Counted from the first letter of the stretch, positions 54,781 through 63,741 are shown. The stretch is 64,000 nt of DNA from Sphingopyxis sp. (GCA_013823985.1 PNNB01000015.1:1-64000); one strand, 5' to 3'. Made by a program: numbers and translations. The notes: generated by a model not told the origin, from the sequence alone.

Positions 54781-55298
54781 CGCCGGTCATCTGGCGCAAG
54801 GCCGGACCCGATGATGCCGCGGCCTTGTCCTATCTGGGCGCGGCAACCTTTTTATCGACCTTTGCCTTTGACCATCCGGGCAAGCCGCTGATCGAACATC
54901 TCGATGCCGAACATAGCGTGGCTTATTATGCGGCAAAGCTCGCACGGGCGAACGTGGATATCATCCTCGGCGAAACCCCGCTCGGCGCGCCGGTCGGCTA
55001 CGCCCTGCTCGTCCCGCCCGAACATCCGCGTTTCCAGCAGGAGGACGACTGGGAACTGAAGCGCTTCTACCTGCTCGGCCCCTGGCAAGGCGGCGGCAAT
55101 GGCCGGGACCTGATGGCACAGGCCGTCCAGGTCGCCCGCGACCGCGGCTCCAAAAGGCTGCTGCTCGCTGTCTACGAAAGCAACAGCCGCGCGATCGCCT
55201 TTTATGAACGCGCGGGCTTTGAACATATTGGCGAGACCGTGTTCATGGTCGGCGATGTCGCGTTTCAGGACCGGGTCTACGCCAAGCGGTTGGATTGA
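54777..55298 (+). CDS. GNAT-family N-acetyltransferase
   Basis: A 173-residue acetyltransferase. The acetyl-CoA-binding pyrophosphate loop is GPWQGGGNGRDLM, followed by LLLAVYESNSRAIAFYERAGFEHIGE, typical of the fold. The ATG overlaps the sixA stop (ATGA). Substrate is unknown. It ends the helicase-sixA-GNAT operon. Confidence 0.92.
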   Translation: MTPVIWRKAGPDDAAALSYLGAATFLSTFAFDHPGKPLIEHLDAEHSVAYYAAKLARANVDIILGETPLGAPVGYALLVPPEHPRFQQEDDWELKRFYLLGPWQGGGNGRDLMAQAVQVARDRGSKRLLLAVYESNSRAIAFYERAGFEHIGETVFMVGDVAFQDRVYAKRLD

Positions 55299-55364
55299 GG
55301 TGAAGGTCAACGCCTCCGCTCTCGTTGGGAGTTGGTTGGGGGTTGTGTTCTCCCGATAGCGCAC

Positions 55365-55430
55365 AGCCCCTCACCGCTGCGACTAGCGATCAAAGATCGC
55401 AAGTCTCGCTGCCTCTCCCAAAGGGAGAGG
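55365..55430 (-). repeat. Partial inverted member of the 88-bp repeat family
   Basis: Contains AGCCCCTCACC and the palindrome-like CCTCTCCCAAAGGGAGAGG, which match the two ends of the neighbouring 88-bp copy in reverse orientation, while the middle differs. Together with that copy it forms a large imperfect inverted repeat. Confidence 0.6.
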
Positions 55431-55455
55431 AGGTGTGCAACACGACAAGGAACAC

Positions 55456-55543
55456 CCCCTCTCCCTTTGGGAGAGGATACAAAGCCTTATGAGCGCAGCG
55501 AATTAGGCGAAGTTGGTGAGGGGCTCCGCCCTATCGACCACGC
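55456..55543 (+). repeat. 88-bp dispersed repeat, copy 1
   Basis: Matches 61094-61181 at 79 of 88 positions with no gaps. The most conserved core is GCGAATTAGGCGAAGTTGGT and the following GAGGGGCT. It has an internal CTCTCCC/GGGAGAG hairpin. This resembles REP/RPE-like intergenic elements; it is not coding. Confidence 0.85.
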
Positions 55544-55566
55544 ACACCCGCCACCTCAAATTCGTT

Positions 55567-55600
55567 AAAAAAAGCCCTTACGCCGCAGCGAGCGCGGCGT
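55567..55600 (-). terminator. Candidate terminator at the end of the merR gene
   Basis: On the minus strand ACGCCGC and GCGGCGT form a seven-bp stem inside the last codons and stop, followed by AAGGGC and seven T. The six-base spacer is longer than ideal. It would end the rpmF-plsX-fabH-ihfA-merR transcript. Confidence 0.45.
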
Positions 55601-55937
55601 TCAGACGGTCGCGGACGGCGCGCAGGGCGGACAGGTCCACCGCAATCCCTGCGGAAGCCACAGGTGCCGCCACGGGCGCAGGGGCGGCTTTTGCGCCACC
55701 GGATGTGAGATATTTCCGCGCGCCCTTTATGGTGTAGCCTTCGCTGTGCAGCAGGCGGTGGATCGTGTGCAGCAATGCCACATCCTCCGGCCGGTACAGC
55801 CGTCGCCCACCGGCGCGGGTCAGGGGTTTCAGCATCGGGAACTGTTCTTCCCAATAGCGTAATATATGGGTGCGAACGCCAAGCGCCTCGGCCATTTCAC
55901 CAATGGTGCGAAAGGCGTCCGCGGACTTTTCCGTCAT
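55578..55937 (-). CDS. MerR-family transcriptional regulator
   Basis: A 119-residue regulator. The MerR helix-turn-helix and wing are [26 protein letters not shown] and [18 protein letters not shown] short Ala/Pro linker leads to a C-terminal helix. No cysteines, so metal sensing is unlikely. This small MerR gene is conserved after ihfA in many Alphaproteobacteria. It starts six bases from the ihfA stop. Confidence 0.93.
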   Translation of the reverse strand: MTEKSADAFRTIGEMAEALGVRTHILRYWEEQFPMLKPLTRAGGRRLYRPEDVALLHTIHRLLHSEGYTIKGARKYLTSGGAKAAPAPVAAPVASAGIAVDLSALRAVRDRLNAALAAA

Positions 55938-55943
55938 GGCGCT

Positions 55944-56234
55944 TTACTTGACCTTTTGCCGCATACCCTGGCTGGCGCGGAAGGTCAGCACGCGGCGTGG
56001 GGTAATCGGCACTTCGATGCCGGTTTTGGGGTTGCGTCCGATGCGCTCGCTCTTGTCGCGCAGCACAAAGGTGCCGAAGCCGGAAATTTTGACATTTTCA
56101 CCGTCGAGCAGTGCGGTCGTCATATGACCGAGAATCGATTCAATCATCGCGGCGGCATCCGTGCGTGACAGACCTACCTGTCTGTTAAGCACTTCGGCCA
56201 AATCTGCGCGCGTCAATGTACCTGCATCTGCCAT
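55944..56234 (-). CDS. ihfA: Integration host factor subunit alpha
   Basis: A 96-residue DNA-bending protein. The start [22 protein letters not shown] and the arm region [21 protein letters not shown] with the DNA-intercalating proline after it are typical of HU/IHF. I chose the ATG with GGGAGA ten bases upstream; the frame continues further up but without family similarity. Second-last gene of the rpmF operon. Confidence 0.95.
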   Translation of the reverse strand: MADAGTLTRADLAEVLNRQVGLSRTDAAAMIESILGHMTTALLDGENVKISGFGTFVLRDKSERIGRNPKTGIEVPITPRRVLTFRASQGMRQKVK

Positions 56235-56329
56235 TGTACCGTCTCCCGACGTGCGACCCGTCTGTTGAGAAGCAACAGTTATATAACAAAAATATGATGT
56301 TGTAAAACGACGATCGTCGAAAAAATGTC

Positions 56330-57298
56330 CTACATCCGGACGACGGAGGCACCCCATGTAAAGCCGCCGCCCATCGCTTCGAGCACGACAATATCGTCCG
56401 GCTTGATCCGCCCGTCGCGCACCGCGACGTCCAATGCCAGCGGCACGGAGGCAGCGGACGTATTGGCATGCTGGTCAACGGTCAGGACGACCTTGGCCGG
56501 ATCGAGGCCCAGTTTCTTGGCGGTGGCATCAATGATGCGCGCATTGGCCTGGTGCGGCACGACCCAGTCGACATCCGCCGGGGTCAGCTCTGCCGCGTCG
56601 AGCGTTTCATGCATGACGCTGGCGAGATTGGTGACCGCGTGCCGGAACACTTCGCGGCCCTTCATGCGCAATTTGCCCACCGTGCCGGTCGTCGACGGCC
56701 CGCCATCGACGTAGAGAAGTTCATTATGCTGCCCGTCGGCGTGCAGCCGTGTGGCAAGCGCGCCGCGTGTGCCGACCTCGGCGCTCAGCACCACTGCGCC
56801 CGCGCCGTCGCCGAACAAGACGCAGGTGGTGCGGTCTTCCCAGTCGAGGATGCGGCTGAAGGTTTCCGCGCCGATCACCAGCGCGTTCTTGGCGGACCCG
56901 GCGCGGATCATGCTTTCCGCAACCGAAAAGGCATAGAGAAAGCCCGAACAAACCGCCGCCACGTCAAAGGCGACGCCGCCATTGCAGCCCAGTGCATGCT
57001 GCACAATCGTGGCCGATGCGGGGAAGGTCTGGTCCGGCGTGGCGGTCGCCAATATGATGAGGTCGATGTCCGCTGCCGTCATTCCCGCCGCGTCGAGCGC
57101 GTTGCGCGAGGCAATGGTGGCCAGCGACGCCGTTGTTTCATCCGGCTCGGCAATATGGCGGAAACGGATGCCGGTGCGCTCGACAATCCATTCGTCCGAC
57201 GTGTCGACACGGGCAGCCAGTTCGGCGTTGGAGACGCGATGGCGTGGCAGGGCGGAGCCGGTGCCCTTGATCACGGCGCGAAGTGCGGTTTGGGTCAT
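56330..57298 (-). CDS. fabH: 3-oxoacyl-ACP synthase III
   Basis: A 322-residue enzyme that starts fatty acid synthesis by condensing acetyl-CoA with malonyl-ACP. The catalytic triad is C117 in [10 protein letters not shown], His in VPHQANARI and Asn in [14 protein letters not shown]. The glycine-rich [10 protein letters not shown] is also present. Its ATG overlaps the plsX stop by four bases. Confidence 0.97.
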   Translation of the reverse strand: MTQTALRAVIKGTGSALPRHRVSNAELAARVDTSDEWIVERTGIRFRHIAEPDETTASLATIASRNALDAAGMTAADIDLIILATATPDQTFPASATIVQHALGCNGGVAFDVAAVCSGFLYAFSVAESMIRAGSAKNALVIGAETFSRILDWEDRTTCVLFGDGAGAVVLSAEVGTRGALATRLHADGQHNELLYVDGGPSTTGTVGKLRMKGREVFRHAVTNLASVMHETLDAAELTPADVDWVVPHQANARIIDATAKKLGLDPAKVVLTVDQHANTSAASVPLALDVAVRDGRIKPDDIVVLEAMGGGFTWGASVVRM

Positions 57299-58320
57299 CC
57301 GATCTGCACCCGCGCGAGATCCTGCGCGATACGGGCGGTAATATCTTCTTCAACCAGCCGCGCGGCAACTTCGACCGCGTTGGCGACGCCTTTGCTGGTC
57401 GCGCTGCCGTGGCTTTTGACGACGACGCCGTTCAGACCCATGAACACCGCACCATTATGGTTGTTGGGGTCCAGATGGTGCCGCAGCAATTCGGTCGCGG
57501 GCCGCGATACCAGAAAGCCGAATTTTGACCGGAGCGAGCTGGTAAAGGCGCGGCGCAGAAGGTCGGTCACAAAACGGGCCGACCCCTCAATCGCCTTCAA
57601 GGCGATATTGCCCGAAAAACCGTCGCAGACCACCACGTCGCATTCGCCGCGGTTGATCTTGTCGGCTTCGATAAAGCCCTGGAAATCCATGTGCAGGCCG
57701 GTCGCGTCGCGCAGATATTGCGCCGCGTCGCGCAGCTCGTCGGTGCCCTTCATTTCTTCGGTGCCGATGTTCAGCAGCCGCACCTTGGGCTGTTCAAAGC
57801 CGAAGATGATCCGCGAATAGGCGGCACCCATGACGGCGAATTGCGCCAGATTCTTGGCATCGCAATCGGTGTTGGCACCCAGATCGAGCACCACCACATC
57901 GGTATCTTTCAAGGTAGGAAGCAAGGCGGCGAGCGCCGGACGGTCGATCCCCGGCATGGTGCGCAGGGCCAGCTTGGCCATGCCCATCAGTGCGCCGGTG
58001 TTGCCCGCGCTGACCGCAGCGCTGGCCTGACCTTCCTTGACCGCATTGATCGCGAGGCCCATCGAGCTTGTTTTGGCTTTGCGCAGCGCCTGGCTGACCT
58101 TGTCGTCGCCGGTGACGACGTCTTCCGCGTGCAGGATTTCGGACGCGGCGCGCAAATTGGGATGCTTGTCGAGGGCAGCCTTGATCTTCGGCTCATCCCC
58201 CACCAGCAGGAATTTGAAGCTGTCGTGCCGGTGCCGTGCCAATGCCGCGCCTGCCAACATGACAGGCACGCCTTCATCGCCGCCCATCGCGTCTATGGCG
58301 ATACGCGGTTTCATCGACAC
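57295..58320 (-). CDS. plsX: Phosphate acyltransferase PlsX
   Basis: A 341-residue enzyme making acyl phosphate from acyl-ACP for phospholipid synthesis. The family start is [13 protein letters not shown], and later blocks are [17 protein letters not shown] and [17 protein letters not shown]. The GTG start, eight bases after GGGAG, is preferred; an ATG two codons later and a TTG two codons earlier are alternatives. It follows rpmF by 22 bases and is coupled to fabH. Confidence 0.95.
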   Translation of the reverse strand: MSMKPRIAIDAMGGDEGVPVMLAGAALARHRHDSFKFLLVGDEPKIKAALDKHPNLRAASEILHAEDVVTGDDKVSQALRKAKTSSMGLAINAVKEGQASAAVSAGNTGALMGMAKLALRTMPGIDRPALAALLPTLKDTDVVVLDLGANTDCDAKNLAQFAVMGAAYSRIIFGFEQPKVRLLNIGTEEMKGTDELRDAAQYLRDATGLHMDFQGFIEADKINRGECDVVVCDGFSGNIALKAIEGSARFVTDLLRRAFTSSLRSKFGFLVSRPATELLRHHLDPNNHNGAVFMGLNGVVVKSHGSATSKGVANAVEVAARLVEEDITARIAQDLARVQIG

Positions 58321-58342
58321 CAGCAATTCTCCCGATACAGGA

Positions 58343-58519
58343 TTAGGCGACCGCTACCACTTCGCGGCCGTTATAATGGCCACAGGCATCGCACATATGG
58401 TGCGGACGCTTCAGTTCGCCACAATTTGCGCATTCCTGGAATGCAGCAACTTTAAGCGAATCATGGCTACGGCGCATGCCGCGCTTCGAAGGGGATGTTT
58501 TTCTCTTGGGGACAGCCAT
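58343..58519 (-). CDS. rpmF: 50S ribosomal protein L32
   Basis: A 58-residue protein, too short for many ORF filters. It reads [20 protein letters not shown] at the start and contains a four-cysteine zinc site, CANC and CDAC. Length matches bacterial L32. It is the first gene of the rpmF-plsX-fabH-ihfA-merR operon, a classic link between ribosome and lipid synthesis genes. Confidence 0.97.
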   Translation of the reverse strand: MAVPKRKTSPSKRGMRRSHDSLKVAAFQECANCGELKRPHHMCDACGHYNGREVVAVA

Positions 58520-58716
58520 CTCGGCACCTGTTCCATTTCAAAATCAATAAGTTCTGGCGCATGATAGGTCAAAAGGGTGGTCGTGGCAAGCAATCGCCAG
58601 AATCGGCCCTTAGAAACCGCACATGTCCGTGTGAGCGGCGCGCTATACCGCTTTTTCTGTGCTTTGCAACCATAGAGATAGCGGTTAAGCCCTCACCTAT
58701 AACAGGGAGAGTATAT

Positions 58717-59115
58717 ATGTTGAGTTTACCCGTAACACTGACCATCGCCGCAGGCGCCGCCATTGTGAACGTCTGGCTGATGGTCCGCTGTGGCCAGGCG
58801 CGCACGAAGGAAAGCGTTTCCATCGGCGACGGCGGCAATGAATTTGTCATCCGCCGCATGCGTGCGCACGCCAATTTCGTCGAAAGCGCACCGTTCGTCC
58901 TGATGCTCCTCGCCGCGCTGGAGCTGACGCAGGGCACCAGCAACTGGCTCTGGGGTATCGGCATTGCCTATATCGTCGGACGCCTTGCCCATGGCCTTGG
59001 CATGGACGGCGGCGCCTTTGGCAAGGGCCGCATGGTCGGCACGCTGGTCACCATGCTGACCCTGCTCGGCCTTGCCGGCTGGGCCTTGTGGACGGTCTAC
59101 GCGACCGTCCTTTAA
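58717..59115 (+). CDS. MAPEG-family membrane protein
   Basis: A 132-residue protein with four transmembrane helices. The loop RRMRAHANFVESAPFVLMLLAAL carries the MAPEG signature (R-x-x-x-A-x-x-N-x-x-E-x-x-P). Eukaryotic relatives are microsomal glutathione transferases; the bacterial role is unknown. AGGGAGAG precedes the ATG. Confidence 0.9.
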   Translation: MLSLPVTLTIAAGAAIVNVWLMVRCGQARTKESVSIGDGGNEFVIRRMRAHANFVESAPFVLMLLAALELTQGTSNWLWGIGIAYIVGRLAHGLGMDGGAFGKGRMVGTLVTMLTLLGLAGWALWTVYATVL

Positions 59116-59121
59116 GTGGGA

Positions 59122-59808
59122 TCAGCGCGCGGCCAATATGTCGTCCGCGACGAACATATTGGTCTTGCGTTCATAGCCGAACTGGCTGGTCGCACCATGC
59201 CCCGGAATGAAGGTCACATCATCGCCCAGCGGCCATAACTTCTGGGTGATGGCTTTGATCAGGTCCGCATGGTTCCCGCGCGGGAAATCGGTGCGCCCGA
59301 TCGACCCCTGAAACAGCACGTCGCCGACAATCGCCAGCCGGCTGGGCGCGTGGTAAAATACGACATGGCCGGGCGTGTGGCCCGGGCAGTGGATCACATC
59401 CAGCGTCAGATTGCCGACCGTCACCGTGTCGCCATCCTTCAGCCAGCGGTCCGGCTCGAACGTGTGCGCCTCCATCCCCCAGCGCGGACCGTCGTCGTCC
59501 AGTTGGGCGATCCAGAAACGGTCTTCCTCATGCGGGCCTTCGATCGGCAGGCCCAGTTCCTGCGCCAGCATGCCGGTCTGGCCGCAATGGTCGAGATGGC
59601 CGTGCGTCACCAGAAGCTTTTCCAGCTCCACACCCGTTTGCGCCACCGCCGCCTTCAGCTTGGGCAAATCGCCGCCCGGGTCGACCAGCGCCGCCTTGTT
59701 GGTTTCGGTGCACCAGAACAGCGTACAATTCTGCTGCAAGGGCGTTACCGGAATGATGGCGGCTTTCAGGGGCGGCTGCTTGCCGCCGGAGGGTGTTGCT
59801 GTGGTCAT
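59122..59808 (-). CDS. Metallo-beta-lactamase-fold hydrolase (glyoxalase II-like)
   Basis: A 228-residue zinc hydrolase. The motif THGHLDHCG (HxHxDH) is at about residues 69-77, with further ligands in CPGHTPGH, VGDVLF and IPGHG. The set matches small YcbL/GloB-like thiolesterases. No signal peptide. Glutathione thiolester cleavage is plausible. Its stop is close to the MAPEG stop (convergent). Confidence 0.9.
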   Translation of the reverse strand: MTTATPSGGKQPPLKAAIIPVTPLQQNCTLFWCTETNKAALVDPGGDLPKLKAAVAQTGVELEKLLVTHGHLDHCGQTGMLAQELGLPIEGPHEEDRFWIAQLDDDGPRWGMEAHTFEPDRWLKDGDTVTVGNLTLDVIHCPGHTPGHVVFYHAPSRLAIVGDVLFQGSIGRTDFPRGNHADLIKAITQKLWPLGDDVTFIPGHGATSQFGYERKTNMFVADDILAAR

Positions 59809-59848
59809 ATCCTCCTATGTGGCGAAGCAGCGAACCGCTTGCAAGCCT

Positions 59849-60487
59849 TCACAGCCGCCGCCCCGCCCAGACCACCCGCCCGATCACCGCGACGGCGCTG
59901 CCTTTGACGTCGGGCCAGTCGGGATAGGCGGGGTTATCCGACAATATCGACAACCGGCCCGCCGGACCCAGCGCCAGCCGCTTGACCATCAGCACATCGT
60001 CCAGCCGGATCACATGGATACCATCGCGCAACGGCTGCGTCGGGGCACGGCGGTCGACCATGATGTCGTCCCCGTTGTTGAGAGTGGGCGCCATCGAATC
60101 GCCGTCGACACGGATCAGCGACAGGCTGGCGGGATCGAGGCCCTGTTTGCGCAGCCATTTTTCGTCAAAGCCGATCTTGCCCGCCAGCGCCTCCCCCTCG
60201 TTGATCGCGCCCGGTCCTGCCGAAGCCCCGACCGCGAGCTTGGGGATCAGGCGCATTCCGGCCTGCGCGGGCGGGGGCGCGATGCCGCCCAATATATGTT
60301 CCTCCACACCGAAGAAACGCGCCAATATTCCGCGCTCTATTTCGGGCAGGCGCTTGGGTGTGCCGCGCTTGATATATTGCTGAATATAGGCCGCATTTCG
60401 CCCGATCAGCTTTGAAAGACGGGCATAGTCCTGCCCGCTTTCGATGATCAGGCGATGCAGAACTGCTCGGGGTTCTTCATCAACCAT
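59849..60487 (-). CDS. S24-peptidase-type transcriptional regulator (LexA/CI-like)
   Basis: A 212-residue protein. The N-terminal helix-turn-helix is DYARLSKLIGRNAAYIQQYIK, residues 20-40. The C-terminal S24 domain has the catalytic pair S131 in VDGDSMAP and K169 in DVLMVKRL. A self-cleavage Ala-Gly is not evident in the linker, so it may act without cleavage. It is divergent from two small genes across a region with two AGGA-N4-TCCT palindromes, which are probably its operators. Confidence 0.88.
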   Translation of the reverse strand: MVDEEPRAVLHRLIIESGQDYARLSKLIGRNAAYIQQYIKRGTPKRLPEIERGILARFFGVEEHILGGIAPPPAQAGMRLIPKLAVGASAGPGAINEGEALAGKIGFDEKWLRKQGLDPASLSLIRVDGDSMAPTLNNGDDIMVDRRAPTQPLRDGIHVIRLDDVLMVKRLALGPAGRLSILSDNPAYPDWPDVKGSAVAVIGRVVWAGRRL

Positions 60488-60504
60488 ATTTGCTCCACAT
60501 CGGA

Positions 60505-60537
60505 AGGAAATTTCCTAGACTTGTAGGATTTCTCCTA
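60505..60537. promoter_or_regulatory. Two-site palindromic operator between the S24 regulator and the divergent small genes
   Basis: AGGAAATTTCCT at 60505-60516 and TAGGATTTCTCCTA at 60524-60537 share AGGA-N4-TCCT. The two AGGA boxes start exactly 20 bp apart, two helical turns. A looser ACAAAT/ATTTGT inverted repeat lies at 60540-60558. The position is right for autoregulation by the S24 protein. Confidence 0.65.
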
Positions 60538-60607
60538 TCACAAATGTTCTATATTTGTTCCATTTGATTCGGGCAAGGAAAACCCGGTCGCACTCGGAGG
60601 AGAATCC

Positions 60608-60814
60608 ATGCACATCAACCGCCTCGTAGAATGTTTCCTGCGCGAAAAAGGCATCGCGCCCACCAAATTGGGCCGCCTGGTCGCCCGCGACCCGCGGCTG
60701 GTGCTCGACATGCGCATGGGCCGTGAATTTCGCCCCGAAATGGAGACAAAAATACGCCGCTATATCGCCGCCAACGCCCCCCAGCTTGAAAACCGCAAGG
60801 ATCTGCCTGCGTGA
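60608..60814 (+). CDS. 68-residue basic protein, possible DNA-binding
   Basis: A small protein with GGAGGAG before the ATG. It reads MHINRLVECFLREKGIAPT, KLGRLVARDPRLVLDMRMGREF, then RPEMETKIRRYIAA. The pattern of short helices and a turn recalls a degenerate helix-turn-helix like the KLGRLVARDPRLV region of Cro-type proteins. It is divergent from the S24 regulator and overlaps the next gene by four bases. Confidence 0.75.
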   Translation: MHINRLVECFLREKGIAPTKLGRLVARDPRLVLDMRMGREFRPEMETKIRRYIAANAPQLENRKDLPA

Positions 60815-61083
60815 CATATCCGAGACAATTGCTACGCCAACTGCACCAGCTTTTGCCGCATGGACAATGGCGCGTGGTGCAGGAACGGCCCTGGTTCAGC
60901 CTGACCTTCTCCGGCGCGCAGGTGATGCTCACCTACATGCCCGACGCACCCTATGCGGTGGAGGAGATCACCGCGGTTCTGGAGGCGCATGAATTCAGCC
61001 TGCGGAACCAGTTTGTCGCCGACATCGCGGTGGAGGCGGCGGATGGGGGTTTGGTGGTCGTGCTGTTGGTGCTGGAGGGTTAG
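60811..61083 (+). CDS. 90-residue protein of unknown function
   Basis: The GTG start overlaps the stop of the preceding gene (GTGA), so the two are coupled. It is a mixed alpha/beta protein (GQWRVVQERPWFSLTFSGAQVMLTY, then VEEITAVLEAHEF) with no signal or membrane segment. No family is recognised. Context suggests control by the S24 regulator. Confidence 0.7.
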   Translation: MTYPRQLLRQLHQLLPHGQWRVVQERPWFSLTFSGAQVMLTYMPDAPYAVEEITAVLEAHEFSLRNQFVADIAVEAADGGLVVVLLVLEG

Positions 61084-61093
61084 GGATGGTGTG

Positions 61094-61181
61094 CCCCTCT
61101 CCCCTTGGGAAAGGATATGTAGCCCTATGAGCGAAGCGAATTAGGCGAAGTTGGTGAGGGGCTCTGCCCTATCGGCCACGC
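61094..61181 (+). repeat. 88-bp dispersed repeat, copy 2
   Basis: 79 of 88 bases match copy 1 at 55456-55543 in the same orientation. A further CCTCTCCCCTTGGGAAAGG fragment follows at 61186-61204. It fills the gap between convergent genes. Confidence 0.85.
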
Positions 61182-61219
61182 GCAACCCTCTCCCCTTGGG
61201 AAAGGAGTTCGAAGTAGCC

Positions 61220-62215
61220 TTAACCCGCTGCCCCGTTCATCCGCTTCAGCGTTGCAAGCGCAGCGGCCAGGGCGGAATCCATATTGTCGTCCTGTACGGC
61301 CGCGACATCGTGCACGACTTCAAGCGTCGGGCGGCCGTCGCGGGTGGGTTCGATGCTGACATCGGCGTCGGCAACGACTTCGACATGGGCGTCTTCGTCA
61401 ACGATAGGTGCAGGCTGCCGCACGGCGAGGACCGCAGCGACGCTTTCCAGTTCGGCGAGCTGCTTCTGGCGCTCGGCCACGGCGGCTTCCAACTGGGCGA
61501 CCATTTCGGCGAGTGTTGGCTGCACATCTTCGGCGGCAACGGGTGCTACGGCCGGTAGTTCTTCGGCCACAGGTGCCACAGGTGCCACAGGTTCCGGCGC
61601 CATTTCGGCAACCGCCATCTCAGCAACAGGCTCTTCCGCGCCAATCTCTTCTGCGACGGGTTCCACCGTTACTTCGGTGGCGACATCCGCAAGGTCGAGC
61701 ACCGGCAAATCCTGCGTCGCCAGCAAGGGGCGGCGCGGGGGGGCGTCGGGATGGGTGTCACCGTTGCGCAGCTTGGGCAAATCGGCGAGCTCGGTAATGG
61801 CATCCTCGTCATGCTGCCAAGGCATTTTCGGCAGCGACAGCGCAGGGACACGCAGGCGGGCCAGGCGGTCGGCGAAGGTCGGCTTTTCGTCTTCGTCGTC
61901 GATCATCCAGTCAGGGACCGACGGTTCAGCGGTCTGAACAGGTGCCGGCCGTTGTGCGGGCTTGCCATCGAAACGGAGCAATAAATAGGTCAGTGCCGAC
62001 AGGGTAAACGCCCCTGTGCCAAAGGCAATCAAGGCGCGCGCGGTGTCGCCCAGGGGAGCGCGGGCGGCGGGTACCAGTTCGGAAAGTCCGGTCGCTCCGG
62101 TCACCGATTCGAGCATGGTGACGGGAACAAACATCGTCGCAACGGCGGCCAGAGTTGCACCGGCCATGGCCATGGCAACGGCTTTAACTTGGCTGTTTGG
62201 CACGCTTTTCGGCAT
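61220..62215 (-). CDS. Membrane protein with Ala/Val/Glu/Pro-rich tail
   Basis: A 331-residue protein. Two N-terminal transmembrane helices (AMAGATLAAVATMFVPVTML and GTGAFTLSALTYLLLRF) are followed by a long soluble region. Residues 175-230 are degenerate repeats of Glu, Pro, Val and Ala (EPVAEEIGAEEPVAEM, EPVAPVAPVAEELPAVAP). A coiled coil follows (AEMVAQLEAAVAERQKQLAELES). No family is recognised; a structural or envelope role is a guess. Confidence 0.75.
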   Translation of the reverse strand: MPKSVPNSQVKAVAMAMAGATLAAVATMFVPVTMLESVTGATGLSELVPAARAPLGDTARALIAFGTGAFTLSALTYLLLRFDGKPAQRPAPVQTAEPSVPDWMIDDEDEKPTFADRLARLRVPALSLPKMPWQHDEDAITELADLPKLRNGDTHPDAPPRRPLLATQDLPVLDLADVATEVTVEPVAEEIGAEEPVAEMAVAEMAPEPVAPVAPVAEELPAVAPVAAEDVQPTLAEMVAQLEAAVAERQKQLAELESVAAVLAVRQPAPIVDEDAHVEVVADADVSIEPTRDGRPTLEVVHDVAAVQDDNMDSALAAALATLKRMNGAAG

Positions 62216-62245
62216 TATGTACTTCCTGTTGGTCCACCCTTGCGC

Positions 62246-63469
62246 TCACGCCGCTCGGGCAATTGCCTTATCCCCTATCAGCAAATGGTAAACAGGATCG
62301 TAACGATAAATATTCTTCTGCCAACTGCGTTCATTCTGAACATAAAGCCGCGCGCGGTCGCGCATCGCGTCCCAGCCTGTGCGGTTGGCCAGCAGGCGGT
62401 CCAGCGCGACGGCTGTATCGGCGGGATCGTCGGCGGCGAACAGGGTTCCGGTGTCGCCGTCGCGGATCAGTTCCTTATGCCCGCCCACATCCGATGCCGC
62501 GACCAGCCGCCCCTGCGCCATCGCCTCCAACGGCTTTAGCGGGGTGACCAGATCGGTGAGGCGCATGCGCTTGCGCGGATAGGCCAATATATCGACCAGA
62601 CTGTAATAACGCTCCACCTCTTCATGCGGCACGCGGCCGACAAAGTGGATGCGGTCGGCGGCAGGCGAGGCCTGCGATTGCGCGCGCAATGCCTGCTCCA
62701 TCGGTCCGCCCCCGACGAGCAGCAGATGGGCATCGCTTTGCATCAACGGCATCGCGGCAATCAGGTCGTCGAGCCCTTCATAATCGTAGAAGCTGCCAAT
62801 ATAGCCGATGACATCCTTGCCCGTCAGGCCAAGCTGCGCGGCCAGCGCACTGTCGGCAGGCGGGGGTGATCCGAACAGTTCAAGGTCAACGCCATTGGGC
62901 GAGATGGTGATTTTGGACGGCGGCACACCGCGCCCGACCAGATCGGTCTTCAACCCTTCGCAGATGACTGCCACCGCATCGGCGTGGTTCACGACATAAT
63001 TTTCCAGCGCGCGGGTCAGGCGGTATTTCGCCGATCCTTCGCTGCCCGTGCCATTGCCGACCGCCGCATCTTCCCAAAAGGCTCGGATTTCATAGACGAG
63101 CGGCACGCCCAGACGCTGCGCCGCGCGAAAGGCGGCCAGACCGTTCAGCGCGGGCGAATGGGCGTGGAGCAGATCGAACGGCCAGCGCGCATGCAACGCC
63201 ACGATCGCATCGGCCAGAGCGGCAATTTCCCGCCATTCGCGCAAGGGCGAAGGGCCGGACGCTTCGCCCAGCGTGCGGTGGAAGGTCAGCCCTTCGACAA
63301 CTTCGCTGGCGGCGTCGGGATGCTGCCCGTGCTGATACTGCCGGACACCGGTCATGCCGGCGACGTCCCACCCTGCGGCGGCCTGCGCCTTCATGATGGC
63401 GCGGGTGCGGAATGTGTAGCCGCTGTGCAGCGGCAGGCTGTGATCGAGAATGTGGAGTATGCGCGACAT
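62246..63469 (-). CDS. Exosortase A system-associated glycosyltransferase
   Basis: A 407-residue GT4-type glycosyltransferase. The start ILHILDHSLPLHSGYTFRTR is the hallmark of the PEP-CTERM/exosortase-A-associated subgroup. The nucleotide-sugar site is later, PLKPLEAMAQGRLVAASDVGGHKELI (E-x7-E type). It likely adds a sugar during synthesis of the exopolysaccharide linked to exosortase A. The divergent genes at the window end belong to the same locus. Confidence 0.9.
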   Translation of the reverse strand: MSRILHILDHSLPLHSGYTFRTRAIMKAQAAAGWDVAGMTGVRQYQHGQHPDAASEVVEGLTFHRTLGEASGPSPLREWREIAALADAIVALHARWPFDLLHAHSPALNGLAAFRAAQRLGVPLVYEIRAFWEDAAVGNGTGSEGSAKYRLTRALENYVVNHADAVAVICEGLKTDLVGRGVPPSKITISPNGVDLELFGSPPPADSALAAQLGLTGKDVIGYIGSFYDYEGLDDLIAAMPLMQSDAHLLLVGGGPMEQALRAQSQASPAADRIHFVGRVPHEEVERYYSLVDILAYPRKRMRLTDLVTPLKPLEAMAQGRLVAASDVGGHKELIRDGDTGTLFAADDPADTAVALDRLLANRTGWDAMRDRARLYVQNERSWQKNIYRYDPVYHLLIGDKAIARAA

Positions 63470-63570
63470 GGGCCAAATCCCTGCCAGAAAAGGATTAACG
63501 TCACGTCAACCCGGCGCGGATATAGGCAGCTTATGGCAGGCGCAATTCGCCCAAAAGGGACGCATCCCCG

Positions 63571-63741
63571 GTGATCGACAATTTTTCGATCCTGCTGAGT
63601 CACGCCCTGCTCGCCTTTGCGCTGTGGCATCTCATGAACCGGCCCGACCTCGATGTCGAAGATCCGCCCGCGCCGGACGAAACACCCACAGGATTTGCAA
63701 AGCCCCGACGTCCGGCGGCAAAGGGCACGCCCGATGCGTGA
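63571..63741 (+). CDS. 56-residue protein before the exosortase-A ligase gene
   Basis: A GTG-start frame encoding an N-terminal hydrophobic helix (FSILLSHALLAFALWHLM) and a proline-rich soluble tail. AAGGGA is ten bases upstream. It overlaps the ligase ATG by eight bases, so it is co-translated. No family is recognised. It may be a membrane partner of the ligase. Confidence 0.6.
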   Translation: MIDNFSILLSHALLAFALWHLMNRPDLDVEDPPAPDETPTGFAKPRRPAAKGTPDA

